This document shows, one piece after another, positions 29,736 through 43,588 of a stretch of DNA of 64,000 bases (positions are counted from its first letter, which is position 1; the number at the start of each line of letters is the position of its first letter). The stretch spans positions 37,098,501-37,162,500 of the forward strand of contig JAMPIT010000230.1 in assembly GCA_026261815.1 (NCBI GenBank). Direction: 5' to 3'. Made by a program: the position numbers and the translations under genes. The stretch is from Monarcha castaneiventris obscurior. Taxonomy: Eukaryota; Chordata; Aves; Passeriformes; Monarchidae. The notes under the pieces are model-generated. The model had not been told where the DNA came from, ran no database searches, and worked only from the letters and a program-made list of their open reading frames with translations.

Positions 29736-32047
29736 GCCCCTTCAAACCAGATGTAATCTAGTCCTTTTAGGCTTGGGTTGTGACACCTCTGAGGATCTAC
29801 AGGGACAGGACTCATATTCCTTCATATTTTAGAGTATACACAGCATTTTCTAACATAAGTGAACGATTTTCTGACTCACAGTAAAAACTTCAAAGCTTAA
29901 TTGCTTAGTTGGTGTGATCTAGATCACCAAAACAAATTTTAAAACCCCATCAAACTACCAAAAGGCAATCTCGATAGACAAGAGTAAATAGTAAAAATAA
30001 CTGATAATCTGTGTACTTACATTGATTATGTGGTGCCAAGGAATGTACATTGATTATATATTATCAACTTCCACAGTCCATAATCCCATGCCATGTTTCA
30101 TGCCATTGTTTTTTGCAACTTTCCCATTGACTCTGCCTTACCATTTTCTTACTCTGATAGATTTTTCCATTTCTCACCTACCCTTTATCTCAAGGTCCTA
30201 TGCTGACAACCTATTCTGGCCTATGCCATTCCCTGTAATATCTAATTATTTTCCCATTCTTGATGCTCAGCTAGTTTTCAGTATGTTTTCTCAATTAAGC
30301 ACGAAGATCTTTATTACTTTTTGCATACCTTTGATCACCCTCTTGTTTCATTGGTGTTTAAACCTGTAGCCCACTCCCCATAATTCTAGTTTCACCTTGT
30401 GACAGCAAGATACTTTCCCATAACTACTCAAATTTTGTGCAATGAATTCTGGCTCTGATCTTATAATTTCATCAATAATAATTTGACAAAAGAGTTTTCA
30501 AATATTTAACATGGCACATTGCATTTCATCTTGCTTTTCATAGTCTTTTAGTTTCCTGAGCTTTGATCTTCATTCAGATTGCTGGGTTGTGGAAAGCACT
30601 GATCATATGATAATGCTCTTTTTCACTGTAATGACCATGACCTAATCAATTTAAAGACAATTTGTATGCAACAGTCCATCTGTTAAACAGATTCTGCAAC
30701 TGCATAAGCTTCCTGAGATCTATGTACCACCACTTTACTACAAAATAGAAGAAGTGAGCACATATTTTGATGTCAAACATCACCCTGTGTTAGAATTCAC
30801 ATACAAAACAGTTTTACAATTTCTAACCTTAAAAAGATCTTTAACCTTGTTTATAAGTTTCCAGAATAATTCTTACAGTTTTTGAGAATCCAACCATGCC
30901 AGAACATGACGTGCAAGGCCAACTAACATATTGCTGTAGCTACTAAAATTAGAAGACATTAGCAGCACTATCTAAGGCATGAAGCCACAATTATCTGCAA
31001 CCGTGTTGAAAGGATGCTCATGAAACTAAACAATAACTCTGTGTCAGACTATCTAGAAACAATCTGCTAATGAAGAGACAAGTGCACCAACTAGGTACAA
31101 CATAGTGTGTACAGTAGGCACACCATGTCATTACAGCACATCACAACTCTGAAAGCAAGATTTAGCCTGTAAGCAAAGGGAAACAACCTAAGATTACTTC
31201 AGAAGTTGAAGATTATGACCACTAACTTTCTCCTGTTTTTTAATTATATATCAGAAGTTTAGGTCTCTACTTCTTACATGACAATCTCTACATGGATGTG
31301 TAATGAGGGCGCTTTTTTTAAACAACTATTTAATGTTAAAATCAATTTCAAGGGCTAATTAATATTCCAAAGATAGCATTTCGGTAGGATTCTGTACTTC
31401 ACTGTTCCAGAGAAACCAATGGCAAAACTTGCATGGAAAGGAAGAATTTGAATACATTTATATTCTCAGACAGTGGGTTCTAATAAAAAATTAAGTCAAA
31501 CTTCTTAGTCTAAAGATGATCCAGAAGAACACAGAAAGAGAATATAAAAGGTTTTTCCAAAGAGAAAACAATATTCATTAAAAAAAAAGGATAACAAATA
31601 AGGAATCTAAACTGGACTTTAAAATGAGAAAGCTCTACTTAGACCACAAGAAAAATCCATAATGTTAACAATTGTGAAACTGTGGATTGGGGCACCTGGA
31701 CAGATTTTAAACTTTGCAAGATCTTACAATGTGACTTTCTTGGTCACATGACTACCTCATGGATTTTGACAAAACTTGCAAATATTAAACAGCAACGGTC
31801 AGCAGCAATTCAGTAACCCCAGATGCAGCAGCCTGAGTCTTCCTGACTGAGAATAGAGCAAAACTGCTGGCTGTCAAGTGAATTACCAAAACCATTAGTC
31901 CATGAATTACCAACACCAGTTCAACTAGAGCTAGACAGCAAAAAAAAATTATTAAGGTAGCAGATATATCTGGCTCTTTCTCAATCTCAGAGCTGCTGAG
32001 CTTTTGGTCATTTAGAGACTAGTAAATGGCTGACATTTAAAACTTGC

Positions 32048-32061
32048 AAAAAAAAAAAAAA
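32048..32061. repeat. Poly-A tract (14 bp)
   Basis: Fourteen consecutive A in AT-rich DNA. There is no retroelement body adjacent that I recognise. Confidence 0.9.
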
Positions 32062-33453
32062 GTAAAAATAATAATTGGTTACACACAATCATCTGTGAGA
32101 AGTTTAACAAGTCTAACTGATCCTACCTTGGGGCAAAAGAACCAATCCCCAAATCCTTTCCAACATTATTTTCCATTATTCTAATGATCCCGTTGGCTTA
32201 GAGAAAGAAAGAAGGGAAAATGTGTCTTGCACCAATTGCACTAGTAAACGAGCTTCAGGATATAATTACATTTTATTGCTTTTATGAAAATGGATGTTGT
32301 TAAAGCTATTGTTTTCCAGATACGTTGAACTAAGAGATCAGGGACTCGTATTCTGCATTAACGAGAGTTCACACATGCAAGAAATCCAAAGTTTTCTTCC
32401 AAAGTAATTATATGCAGATAGAAACTCTTCCTTAAAATGAGCAGTATGAATATTTGATTAAACATTTGATTAAACATTTCATGAAATGGCTTGAGAAATG
32501 GTCTCATGAGTTAAAGATCAGAAAACAGTCAACAGATGCTTCTATTTTGCCGTTCCTGTTGAAACTTTTCACTTCTTTCCATCTTACTCTGCCTTTTTAG
32601 GGGCATTCACTAATCAAATGTGACGACAAGCTACAATTCAGACAGCCAATAGATAAAGAAAAATATTTCAGAGGAATGTTAGAAAGATAGCACCATCTCA
32701 ATCAAACACTTCTGTTGCAAAGAGGGTATCTAACACTTCCTGTAAGAATAAACAGGAAGGAAAAAAGAAGGATCCACAGCAGATTTGCACTGACAGACAG
32801 GAAAAATTGCTGCAGAAAATGTTAGACAGCAGTGAGAACAAAAAGTTGGCATATTTCTTCTGTTCTTTGCCCATACAAACAAGGTTACCAAAACTAGGAT
32901 CATTTCTTAACTGATCTTTTATACCATTTTATATTAAGCAAGAACATCACTTTTCTAAAATTCCGGGAGAACACTTATGGCTAAGACAAGGAATGGATGC
33001 TTCAGTATATTATGTTTAAACTCCTTGACTTTGTTCCAGGTCTTCAAGAGTTTGCTTTTTGTCCTGTCACAGTCAAAAACTTACCTGGATAATAGTAGTA
33101 GTCAATTTCCATCACTGCTCTCAGAAAAGTCACTTAATTTTAGGCAGCACTTAATGGGACACCAAGACTCTCAGTCTGATTGCTTCAAGAATACTCATTT
33201 CTCCTGCATTACCTGACATGACGCTTTCCTAATGTGGAACAAATATTACTAACATCTCCTCCTGGACTTTATGACCTATATGCTTAGATAAAGATCAGCA
33301 TGCAGTTCCTCCATTAGGGACTCCTCTTGAGTTTGTTGTATCCCTATAAACCCCACCCCCTGACACATTTCTACAATGTATATAGAGTTTAAAAGCTGTC
33401 ATGCAGATGCTTATTGCAGTAATTGCCCATGGGCCTGAAGGCTGGATTGAATT

Positions 33454-33672
33454 CTATTCATTAAGCAAGGTTAAGTCCCTTAAATCATTAATGTTAGAGC
33501 ACAACTGCCAAATCTGTCTCATTTCTGAGAACAGAAACAAATGAAAGTCCAAATTGATTTTCCGGCTATGCTCTGCAGCAGTTTGAAGATTTTGAGCCAT
33601 TAAAAACACTTCCTTTAAGAATGTTTCCTTAGCTTCTGTATATTTTTTCTCCCGGGTCACTAATTTAATCAA
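33454..33672 (-). other. Coding-like open stretch, possible exon or pseudogene
   Basis: A minus-strand frame of 72 codons ends in TAG at 33454-33456. Its composition is unusually protein-like for this region: a charged helical opening (KLVTREKKYTEAKETFLKEV) followed by mixed helical sequence and a terminal NDLRDLTLLNE. It has no ATG at its start; the in-frame stop upstream is 24 bp before the first listed codon. The possible splice acceptor 'AAATTAG' there lacks a pyrimidine tract. I know of no family match. It could be a terminal exon, a decayed retrocopy or chance. Confidence 0.15.
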
Positions 33673-36600
33673 CAGTTGCCTAATTTACTGCATGAGTTAC
33701 CTTCACACACAAATATTAATGTAGGGGAATCTGAAAGGTCTGCAATGCTTTAAAGTGATTCAAGGCATATTTTTTTCTGTAGGGATACTGGTCCTTCCAG
33801 GGTACAAGGAAGGACTAATGGATGATAACCAAAGTCTGGGGATGAAGCATGACAGACTGGAGGCTCCAGACCTCAGAAAAAGACCTTATGCAGGTCTGCT
33901 GTCCTGGCCTCTGAGTCTCCTTGGTACCTCCTGCTGAGGCAGGGTAAAAGCAAATATGATGCTCTTTGTCCAGCACCCTTGAGGATAGGAAATCTCTCTT
34001 TTTCTGTGGTGTCTGAACAACAGAAAACCCTTCTTTTGTCACTTCCAAACTAAACATTCAGCTTCAATGCACCACTCACATTTCTGCTCTGGTCACGGTG
34101 TGTGTACAGCATAATGAAGAGCTGTCTCTGTAAATCAGGCAGAGACAGAGAATAGATGGAGTGACAGGTTCACACTCTGGTAAGTTGCCATGACCTCTAT
34201 ATAAGCTTTAAAAATTGGGTTCATGAGTAGGTTGAATTGCATGAAACTAAGGTAGGAACCTGAAACAAAGCCCAAAGGTAAAATATAGCTGAACATCTAC
34301 AGAAAACATCCTGACGCTGAAATAACACTATGATACTTCCTGTCCTGTCCCATTCTAACTGTGTTCAAGACTATTGTGAGGCAGGTGTAATTGGCAACTG
34401 GTTATTTAAATGCCTTCATATTGTCAATTAAGTAAAATGTGGAGTTATGAACACTTTGGGCCTAAAGGTCCTGGCTGGATCTTTGGTGCAATGTAAATGT
34501 GTAAAACTAGTTTTAAAAGGATCATAGCCATAAAAGGAGCAAGTTCTTTGGAAATGCTGAAGTCCATCAATATCAACAACTTGAAAATGGCCTTGCCCTT
34601 TACTCCTCAAGGTGGGAAGGACTTGGTTTATGAGAAGCATGTGGAGCCCTTGTAAGAGAGCTGAGCAGCCACTTTTGGTGAAAATGATTACAAGCTCTCT
34701 ACAACAGCCAGTGTCAGAGAGCAACAGAAACAAAATTTAAAATAGATGGGGGAAACACAGCACGAGGCACCTAAGAGCCACTGCAGAAAGATGTTACATG
34801 GACAGAGGCAGGATTCACACATATAAGCAGCACATTATTAGCGTTTGAATCACGTAGAGAGCAAACTCAAGAATTTCAGCAGTTTTCCAAGAAAATCGAT
34901 GCCTAAGTCTCTGACGACTTGCAGAGCTAGACATGAAACAGCTGTTGAGCTTGTGATGATGTTCTAGCTAGATGACTGGTCCATAGCTTTCTAATTGCCC
35001 TTTCTGTTCTCAGTCGCTTCTTTGAAAACAGATCTTTATGTAAGTGGTGCCTGCCATTTACCATCTATGACCTGTTAATAATCTGAAATTCCAGCTCCTA
35101 TGAAGCAATTTCTTTGGAGTCCAAAGAAATTGTTCCCCACTGATAGATATGTCAAAATCTACCAGCAGAACTAATGCAAATCTGTTGCATCACACAAACC
35201 AAGGAAGGAACACATACAAAATACCTGTTCTGCATCACTTTTCAGGCACTTTGTCAAATGCAAGATAGTCTTGCATTTCAAGTTTCACCCCTTCTTTCCA
35301 GAATAATTTTTCAAAATTTTTCAGCAACATGGAATTAGGTCCAGGGTTTGGGGTTTTTTTAAAGTGTTTGGGGATGTTGACAGGGTTGGGAAAATGACAA
35401 TATTTCATACAGGCATCAGCGAAAGACTTCGGACAGTCTGATAGCTTTGCTTAACAGAAATCTCAAAGCAGACAAACTGTCAGAAACCTTGGCAAAATAT
35501 GAAATGCAAATGATTCTCCTTCTGGTTTTCAGCCACACTCAAGCTCCAGCTAGGAAGATCACTTTCCTCTTCAAGCAACACTGAGCTCAAATCTGTTCTT
35601 ATCTAGGTGATTTATACAAGCCAATGTAGTTTCAGGAAGAGATTGAAAACAGCAAAGCAACCTCCCAATTCTCTTGGTTCTCTGTGAGGCCCCACATGGC
35701 ACAGGAATCACTCCACAGCTAATGTAGATAAAGAGTTCCACATCCAAGCCTGTCAGCAGACCATATATTACAAACATTACCTCCACTTAAGTTGCATCTG
35801 TATCTGGTATTCCTGTAGCAATTATCCTTCTGGCTATACTTTAGAATACTTAATTCAATTGGACAGATGAAGACATTGGGTTGTACAAATGCAAGCTGCT
35901 AAAGAAGTGTGCTAGAGGACCTCTACTTATTTGGATATGGTTTTGGCAGATGTCCTGATTACAAACACAATGTCTTTAATGTTCAAATTATGTTTTCTTA
36001 ATGGCATTTGTCCTGAGTACACTGGCTGTAATTTACAAGCTGTAATCTGGTCTGTGTCTGCTACTGTATTATTGCTCTATTAATACCTATTAAGTCTCTG
36101 AAATATATTAAAATTCACATTCAACACATTTTTCATGGAATGTTTCAGGCTAATGCATATTAAATAAAAAGTCTAACAGTCAGGAAGCAAATGACACTAT
36201 CCAGAATCAAAAAGGAAAACCAGAAGTCTAAATGTGTTTATAAGACATTATTGCATTTGGACCTGAGGAGCACGCTAACAAGCTAACAGAAATTTGTAGA
36301 AAGCCAACAAAGACATTTCTGTCAGTATTAGGAAGTAAAATGAAGCACAAAACAATTGGAGGGTTAGCATTTGTATACCTAACATGCATTTTTAGAAGGT
36401 ATAAATAATATTTCATGTCTCATTGAGTTCTAATAAAACTTAGTTATGTCCCTAAATTTTGTGAATAAAAATTCTGGCGTTATACTAAGTATGACTGTCA
36501 GTAGGTTTTGGAGAACATCTGATGGCACCTTGGAACACCTGCAGCTTTCCAAGTAACTGAGAACAAAATAAGAATTTTTCAAAACACCAACATATCTTCT

Positions 36601-37935
36601 ATAAGTAAGAAGTGAACAAATGAACAACATCCCAAACATTTAGAAAGAAGAAGTCTGAAATTAATGGTGGTGTAAAAAGCTTGAGTAAACAAAGTGCACC
36701 TAAATAAAAAAGGGAAAGGTGTATGTGAAGGAAGGCACTACACTCCATTAGTTGGGAATTTCCAAGACAAGAGATTGAAACTACACAGAGATCAGATTTT
36801 ACTTGCCTGTTCCAGGCATCATGTAAAATACATGGTTTTACTGCAAAATAAGAAAAAAAGAACTCTCACACGAATTTTCTAATCCCCAGGATACAGAGAA
36901 ACTGATCAAATAACATAAAATTCATCAATTCAAAAAAGCTAGGTAGCACAATATAGCAATGGATGTGTAGCAATGGATGACACTTTCCAAGAAGCTCAGC
37001 TGGAAGACAGGAAGTCTACACTCCTGTGTACGATCCAATGCTCCCTGCAGAGAGCACATTTTTACAGGATCACTAGAGCTGAATGTTTCCAAGTGGCCTA
37101 AAGCCATCTCTGAGATTCTGAGAAACACACACACACAAAAAGAGAAACAAGTCATGAAAGCAATACAAAAGTAAGCAGTATTAATACAAAAGATGTTACT
37201 AATACATTGAAAATCCTAGATACAGAGATACAACTTACTTTACCATTTCCTCCCATCTAATAAATACAATTAAATTTCCTCATCTAATAAACAAAATTGC
37301 ATATGAAAAAAGTGCTCATTTTGTGGTCATTGCTTTAGCAGGTTATAAGCAATCATCCTCTCTCAACCCCCTGAAATGTTACCAATTCCATGCTCCTTCA
37401 TTTGTCAGTTATTTTCAGTTTCATAAAATACATTATCAGCAATATAAGACCAAATTATGCTTAATTCTTGATTTTACATTTTGTAGATTTTTTTTCCACA
37501 TCCTTAATATTCTTTACAGAAGATTTTTTAGACTATACAAGCTAAGGAAAAAAGATTGATTTAATGACTGTTGTTAGACAGTCCTCTTTAAACAGCACAT
37601 TTCATTATCTGTATATAATTTATCTATTTTGTTTCAATAGTGCATTGTACCATTTCCCTTTTACCACTGAAAAACTCAAACAGGAATTCATTCCATGTGC
37701 GTTCAGTACCACCAAGAAAGACTATCACACAGGAGCAGTTAGAGTTTTCATGTTCAAAAAACTATCCCAATGCCAGCCTGTAGCTTTCTCATACTCCTTC
37801 ATGACTATCATGTATAGAAAAATCTGTAATTATAACTGGAAATTCTGACATCCACAGCAGTGATTAAAAACTGACTTTTGCAGACCAGTTCTAAACTTCT
37901 GGGTATTGCAGATCAGCTTTAAGCTCATAATGGAA

Positions 37936-38590
37936 ATTCACAGAACTACAGAATGGTTGAGGATGAGGACATCTGCAGGTCATCTGGCCCAAATGCCTTG
38001 CTCAAGCAGGGCCACTGAGCAGGGCTCAGTACCCAGGACCATGTCCAGAGGCTTTTTGAATAACCTCCCTGGAAAACCTATGTCAGTGTTGGGTCACCCT
38101 CACAGTGAAAATGTGTTCAGGCAGAGACTCCTGCTTTTCATATTTGTGCCCACTGCCATTGGTCCTGACACTGGGCACCACTGAAAAGAGCCTGGTTTTG
38201 ACCTCTTTGTACCTTCCCTTCAGATGTTTATACACTTTGATTAAGATCCTCCTCAGCCTCCTCTTCTACATGTGGACAGCCCCAGCTCCCTCAGCCTTTT
38301 GTCCTATGTGAGATGTTCCTGTCCTTTCATCATCTTTGGGGCCCTTTGTCTGACTCTGTTGGTCTCCTTCCAGAATGTCCATGTCTCTCTTGCACTGGGA
38401 GCCCAGCACTGGACACAGCATTCCAGATACGGCCTCGATAGTGCTGAGCAGAGGGGAAGGATCACCTTCCTTGACTTGCTGTCAAAACTCCTCATCATGC
38501 AGCCCAGGATCCCACTCACCTTCTATGCCACAAGGGCACACTGCTGGCTCATGTTCAACTTGAGTCCTTTTCTGCAAAAATGAATCTGCA
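37936..38590 (-). mobile_element. CR1 LINE 3' fragment, - orientation
   Basis: It starts at low coordinates with the complement of the CR1 3' end ('cagaactacagaatggttga'). It continues through 'ccttgctcaagcagggccac', 'cccagctccctcagcctttt' and 'ctggacacagcattccagat', all in the order expected for CR1 read backwards. Reading frames are broken. About 650 bp survive. Confidence 0.85.
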
Positions 38591-41376
38591 CATCCTCATT
38601 CACCACTCCAGTTTCCGCCTTTTTGGTGGTTTCCTTTTCCAGTTTCCTATGGCAGTACTAGGACTTCCATGCAATCAACCACATCAACAGCAGCTAGGAA
38701 TGAGGTCAAAAGGCAGCTTTTTATCACTACATTTCTGCTTCCAGATTTTATTTTTAAAATAAATTATTAACTGAGGTGTAAGTAGCAAGACCAGAAAGTG
38801 AGCCAAGCTCATGGAAACGGGATTTGATCTCTTCAGGAACACAAAGAAAAGCTTCTTTATTCAAACAAGTGAATAATTATAAGAATATTCTTAGATGTAA
38901 GATAGTAAGAAAACGTAAAACCTTCTTTTTGAGAGAAGAAAGAGGATGTAATTGATAAAATACAAGTAAAAATTTCAAGAAACTTTGATCTTACAGCTCA
39001 AAGTGAAATAGGTCCACAACAATTCTCAAGAACTTGCTGTTCTCATCCCTGACAGGTGCTGTTTCGCTCAACAAAACCTTCCACCAGAGTTCTGGTTTTT
39101 GGGCAAATGAGTAAAGCTACTGCTAGCTCATCTGTCTCTGTACAGCTTTTGCGTCTGTAAGATGAGGATCTTAATCTTTACCTAGTTTGGGTGCTAAAAG
39201 ATTTAGTTAATTGATGTCTGTAAAGCACTTCAGGGCCTTAAATTGAAAGCTGTACAGAAATGCAAATTACTGGTAAATCCTCTGATACATTACAAAAATA
39301 CAGCTGCCTTATCTCATCTAAACAAAACTTTCCAATGTAATAATGAAATTTCAAAACATTTACCACAATTCTTTCCTCCTCCACCATCTACTTTGTCCCA
39401 GTGATACACAGTAATAACCTTCACCTCCCTCTAAAACTGAATGAACTGAATAAAACTGAAAAAAATGGAGCAAAACCTCCTCAGATATGAAAGACTAATA
39501 TTGAAACATCAACAAATCTGAAGGCTTCTTAAAAACATACAAATGAGCCAAAGCTACAGGACGTCAGTCCCTACCATTAAGGGTATTTAAGCCTTAATAT
39601 TTTACTTGCTAATGAAGCAAACATAGAATAATTGCTGTCAAGCACTTAACACATTTTAATGAAGAGGATAGATAGAATTTGCTTTACGAAAAAAGCAGCA
39701 TATGTGCTGCAGTGATGATTACAGAAATTCAGCACAAAATTCACTGGGCTTTCTTTTACAGATTATGTTGAAACATGTTTTAGGATGCCCCTCAATACTT
39801 TTTTTTTTGAATGCAGTGCATTCAGCTTGTTTCTTTGAAACAGCAAACAGTGAACATTTGCAATGTGCAGTCTTGATAAATAGAAATGAGACCAGAGAAG
39901 GGTAACAATCACACTTCAAAAAAGGTGGGTAACCCTCTTCATTTTTAAACAAAAAGATGCAGCTGGTTGCCAAGCATGCTTGGCTGAAGAACTAAGAATA
40001 TCTTCTAGATCTTTCTGAGGTATACAAAAGAACAGTGCAGCTACAGCAGAATACACAAAATCAAATAACAAATCTTGAAAAATAGCCTGAGGAAATTAAT
40101 CTCTTCCCTACACAGAAATATACTATCTTCACAGGCTGACAAAAACAAGCAGGAATACATGAAGCAATTGAAACAGAAGGTGATAACAAGGTTAAAAATT
40201 GACAAGCTGACATAGCTTTGGTTATGTGGAGATTATCTTTTTCTTGCTACTGATTCTAAGAAAACTTAATTTTATTAGAACCTATACATACTTTCCAGGC
40301 ATCCTGCATTAGGGCACAGTCAGCTTCCAAAATGCCTCTATAGTGGCAGCTTCAACAGTCTTCCCTGAGTACTCACCAGGATAGTATCAGTATGCTGGTT
40401 TTTTTGCTGTTCTAGCTCTATATTCCAGCCACATTACCTGGTGTTCTGTGTTACATTGGTAAGAAAAAGCTGCAAGAATTCCTCCCTTGTAGGAATTTGC
40501 TGATCCCCAGGCTCTGTAGCAATATACCCTGATCTTCTCTGTGTGACCTCAGTGCTAGATGCACCAATGCAAAGGCCACGTGATTCAGAAAATGCATGAG
40601 GGAGGCGACCCATTCTTAGAAATGCTTATAATACCTATTTTGTGAGTATGGGCAGTCTCACGTCTCAACAAATGAAATTGCAGAGAAGTAGCCAGATCAG
40701 GTATTCAAATACTCCACAATGATTTCAGCAGAACAGTGCGCAATTATTATTGTCTTGTTTTGAGTTTACTGAAGCTTTTCAATAATTGTCCCAAACTTCT
40801 GCTCTGTCAAGTACACTCAGTTTCACCTAGTGAAATCTGAACATGAAGTGAGTTTGCTAGTGGTAAAAAAATGGTTTGTACCACTGATTCCCACCCAACC
40901 TCTCTTGCAGCAGTGACTTCTTACTTAGAACAGGACTATGAGAAGTTAGTTCAATGTTGATTAACTGAAACATGACATTTTTCATTGTCCATTACTCGTT
41001 CATGTCAGGAACATCTATTTCCATCCATTCTATAATTATTTTTCAATAAAAAAATCACTATACTGCATCATCATTTAATCTTTCTGAAAGTCAGTGGGCA
41101 GGTCACTCAAGGCAAAGTTCCAATGAGCTGCCAGGCTTCCTTATTCAGAGAGGGTATTCAAACTGTATGTAAAGGAGCATGGTAAATGTCTGTCTCAAAG
41201 AAGTGAGGATGACAAATAGGTCAACCTTAATTTAGACCTCACTGAAGATGTCTTTAAAAATAGCTGTCTGAAGTTACAGAGTGCTACACTTCACCTACTC
41301 TCTGCAATATAAACCTAATTGCAGAAATGATCCATTCAGCACAACATAATTTAGGACTAACAGATTGTATTGAGTT

Positions 41377-41592
41377 TTACAAAAGCCTCTGGGCCAGCTC
41401 CTGCTGGCTGCTACAGCTCTTCAGAAGAGAACCATTCATACCAACACTGCCAACAGGTGAAACATTGGTCAGTCCTGCTTCTGCTTGGCACATTGCTGTC
41501 CACAGTCTATTTTCATTGGCTGCAACCAGATTACAAAAGATCATAAGTGATAGTAGATAACGTAACCCTTCAGGCATATGCTGTGTCATTGG
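41377..41592 (-). other. Coding-like open stretch, possible terminal exon
   Basis: A minus-strand frame starts at an ATG (complement of 41587-41589) and runs 70 codons to TAA. The encoded sequence is mixed-composition and protein-like, with 'MPEGLRYLLSLMIFCNLVAA' followed by 'NENRLWTAMCQAEAGLTN'. Three bases before the ATG is a fair splice acceptor ('ctggcccacag' on the minus strand). A possible internal donor ('TTG|GTATGA') lies further on. No family is recognised and no partner exon was found, so this is a candidate only. Confidence 0.2.
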
Positions 41593-43517
41593 CTGTGGGC
41601 CAGAGTGTCAGACCCACAACATCAAGCTGACATGTTCTCCTAACAAAAAAATCATTTTGTGTCATATCATTGTATCATGACCTGCCTAAGAAAAGGTTAA
41701 AGAATTAATTGTCACGATCAAGCTGAGGAATGCAAAACTTCAATTCCGGATACTGCTAATTAAAACAAAATTTTAAAGCCTTTCTAAATAATGTCAATAA
41801 ACATTGTTTCAATGGCTCTATTTACTGTTTCACTTCTTTCATGCATGTATTTGTAGAATCCATACATATTACAGTGTGGCAGATACCCAGGAAGGTACTC
41901 TGTGGGACAGCTCCATCCTTATGCTGCCTGAGGACCTGGTAGAAAAGATAAGAAAACCACAAGTGAGCTCAGGGAGCAAATTGTCCGACATCCCACTCTC
42001 CAATAGCATATGCTCATAGTCATAATCTTTTCAGTAGCTACAATCAGTAATAATCAAACTGCTCCTCATGGAGCCCTACTATCAAGGATCCAAGATGCCC
42101 ACAGACTGCTGGAACACCACAGAGCATCTTCTGCTCAGTTCACAAAGTCAGTGGTCTCTTCCCATCCATCAGCACTGCAGTGTAGGCTGCACCAGATGCA
42201 CAGGCAGTGAGTCCTCTGTATTCAGACCACGTCTTTGGCAAAGAAAGTAATTTTCTGTCTTATGTGGTCCATCTCCCGTTTTCATCTTTTCCTTTTTATC
42301 CTTCTGTGGCACTGCATGCTGCTCTGAAGGATGGCTATCTGACCACTTGTTCAGCCACACTGTCACACACTCAGCAACAGCAATTCACCATTTTGGCAAG
42401 CTTGGAAACATTAGTCCTCTTTAAATGAGTACTGCTGATCACACAACAGCCAGACCACAGACACCACACTTCAGCAACAAGATCTTCCTTCTTTTCTGAC
42501 ATGTGGGAATATTTCCACGGTGTTAATGACTTGCACCTTTTGAGGGCATTAAGAGCAGTACACAAGGTACAGGAACAAGAGTCAGTGCATTTTTAAAGGT
42601 TTGGAAGCTTCAGTCTTACAGCTCTGCAATACACCAATACCACTACCACCAACAGGCCACAAACTTTGTGCTGAATTCACAAGGCTTTACAAGTCCTGAG
42701 GCTTGTTAGCTGTGCTTTGTCTGAATATATCTTTGTTTCAATTGGAACAGCGCTGTGTTTGTGATTCCTCCAACTGACCAGTTCAATACCTCTAATCTGT
42801 TTTACTTTGATTTTTCTTTGAATAAGGATGGTTTTACACAGATAGCTGTAAAAAGTGGTTACTCAATGTATAATGAGATACTTACAAGACTAACACAAGG
42901 ACATAGTATGAAGAGATACAGGCCTGGTTTGACAGCAGGGGCCTTAAGAGAGCTGTGCCTTAAAACACAGAATGTGGTATAGAGGAATTCAGCTATGGGA
43001 TGGTAAGAGATGAGGCACAAACTTGGCACTAGTAACTATAAACAACTCAGCCACAATCAGCAACAAAACGCAGACCTGGACGAAACTGGGGTTAGAGGTA
43101 TTTAAGGGAACAAAGAAACAATACATGTAAAATGCACCATACATTATAAATCCAGATGTCTCATGGAGCCGCAAACCAACAAAGAAAAGGCAAAGGAGTA
43201 AAAGTGTGTTAGCAAATGTAGAAAAATTATCTCAAAGAGTGGATGATGGAGTGGGGATGATGGAGCCATCAACATGAACATCCTATTTTTCCTAGCACAG
43301 GACAACTGCTGACAACCCCACCAGATCCAAACCACTGACCTTAAGACACTAAGGAGCAGTGGAAGGGTTAGCATAACTGCCTCAAATTGGGAGAAGCTAA
43401 AAAGTGTTTGTAAAGCAAATTAACTGCATTATTGTTCTTTTTCCTGCAAGAGATTTAGACTAATAATGATTCTTGAATTAAACTGCTAAGTTTTCAACTA
43501 TACTAACTTAAAAAATC

Positions 43518-43588
43518 ATATATATATATGCATACATACATATATATATATATAAAACTCATATATGCACGTAGATATATATATATAA
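43518..43588. repeat. TA-rich microsatellite
   Basis: Imperfect TA repeats with CATA and TGCA interruptions in two blocks (43518-43555 and 43561-43588). Confidence 0.85.

Larger units (their letters stand above)
25076..37935. other. Intergenic AT-rich DNA
   Basis: About 12.9 kb without a recognised gene. Base composition is strongly AT-rich from about 25.3 to 32.6 kb. It contains one doubtful CR1 remnant (29230-29735), a 14-A run at 32048-32061, a CA run at 37125-37136, and a coding-like stretch at 33454-33672 on the minus strand described separately. Other open frames look like chance. Confidence 0.5.

Noticed and set aside
34428..34733. 101-codon frame on -, with a readable counterpart on +
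   Set aside because: Both strands read through with unrelated peptides, no splice signals or motifs were found, and stops interrupt the + strand version.
42169..42565. Adjacent minus-strand frames that might form a frameshifted retrocopy
   Set aside because: The peptides in the successive frames do not resemble one protein, and the + strand is equally open.
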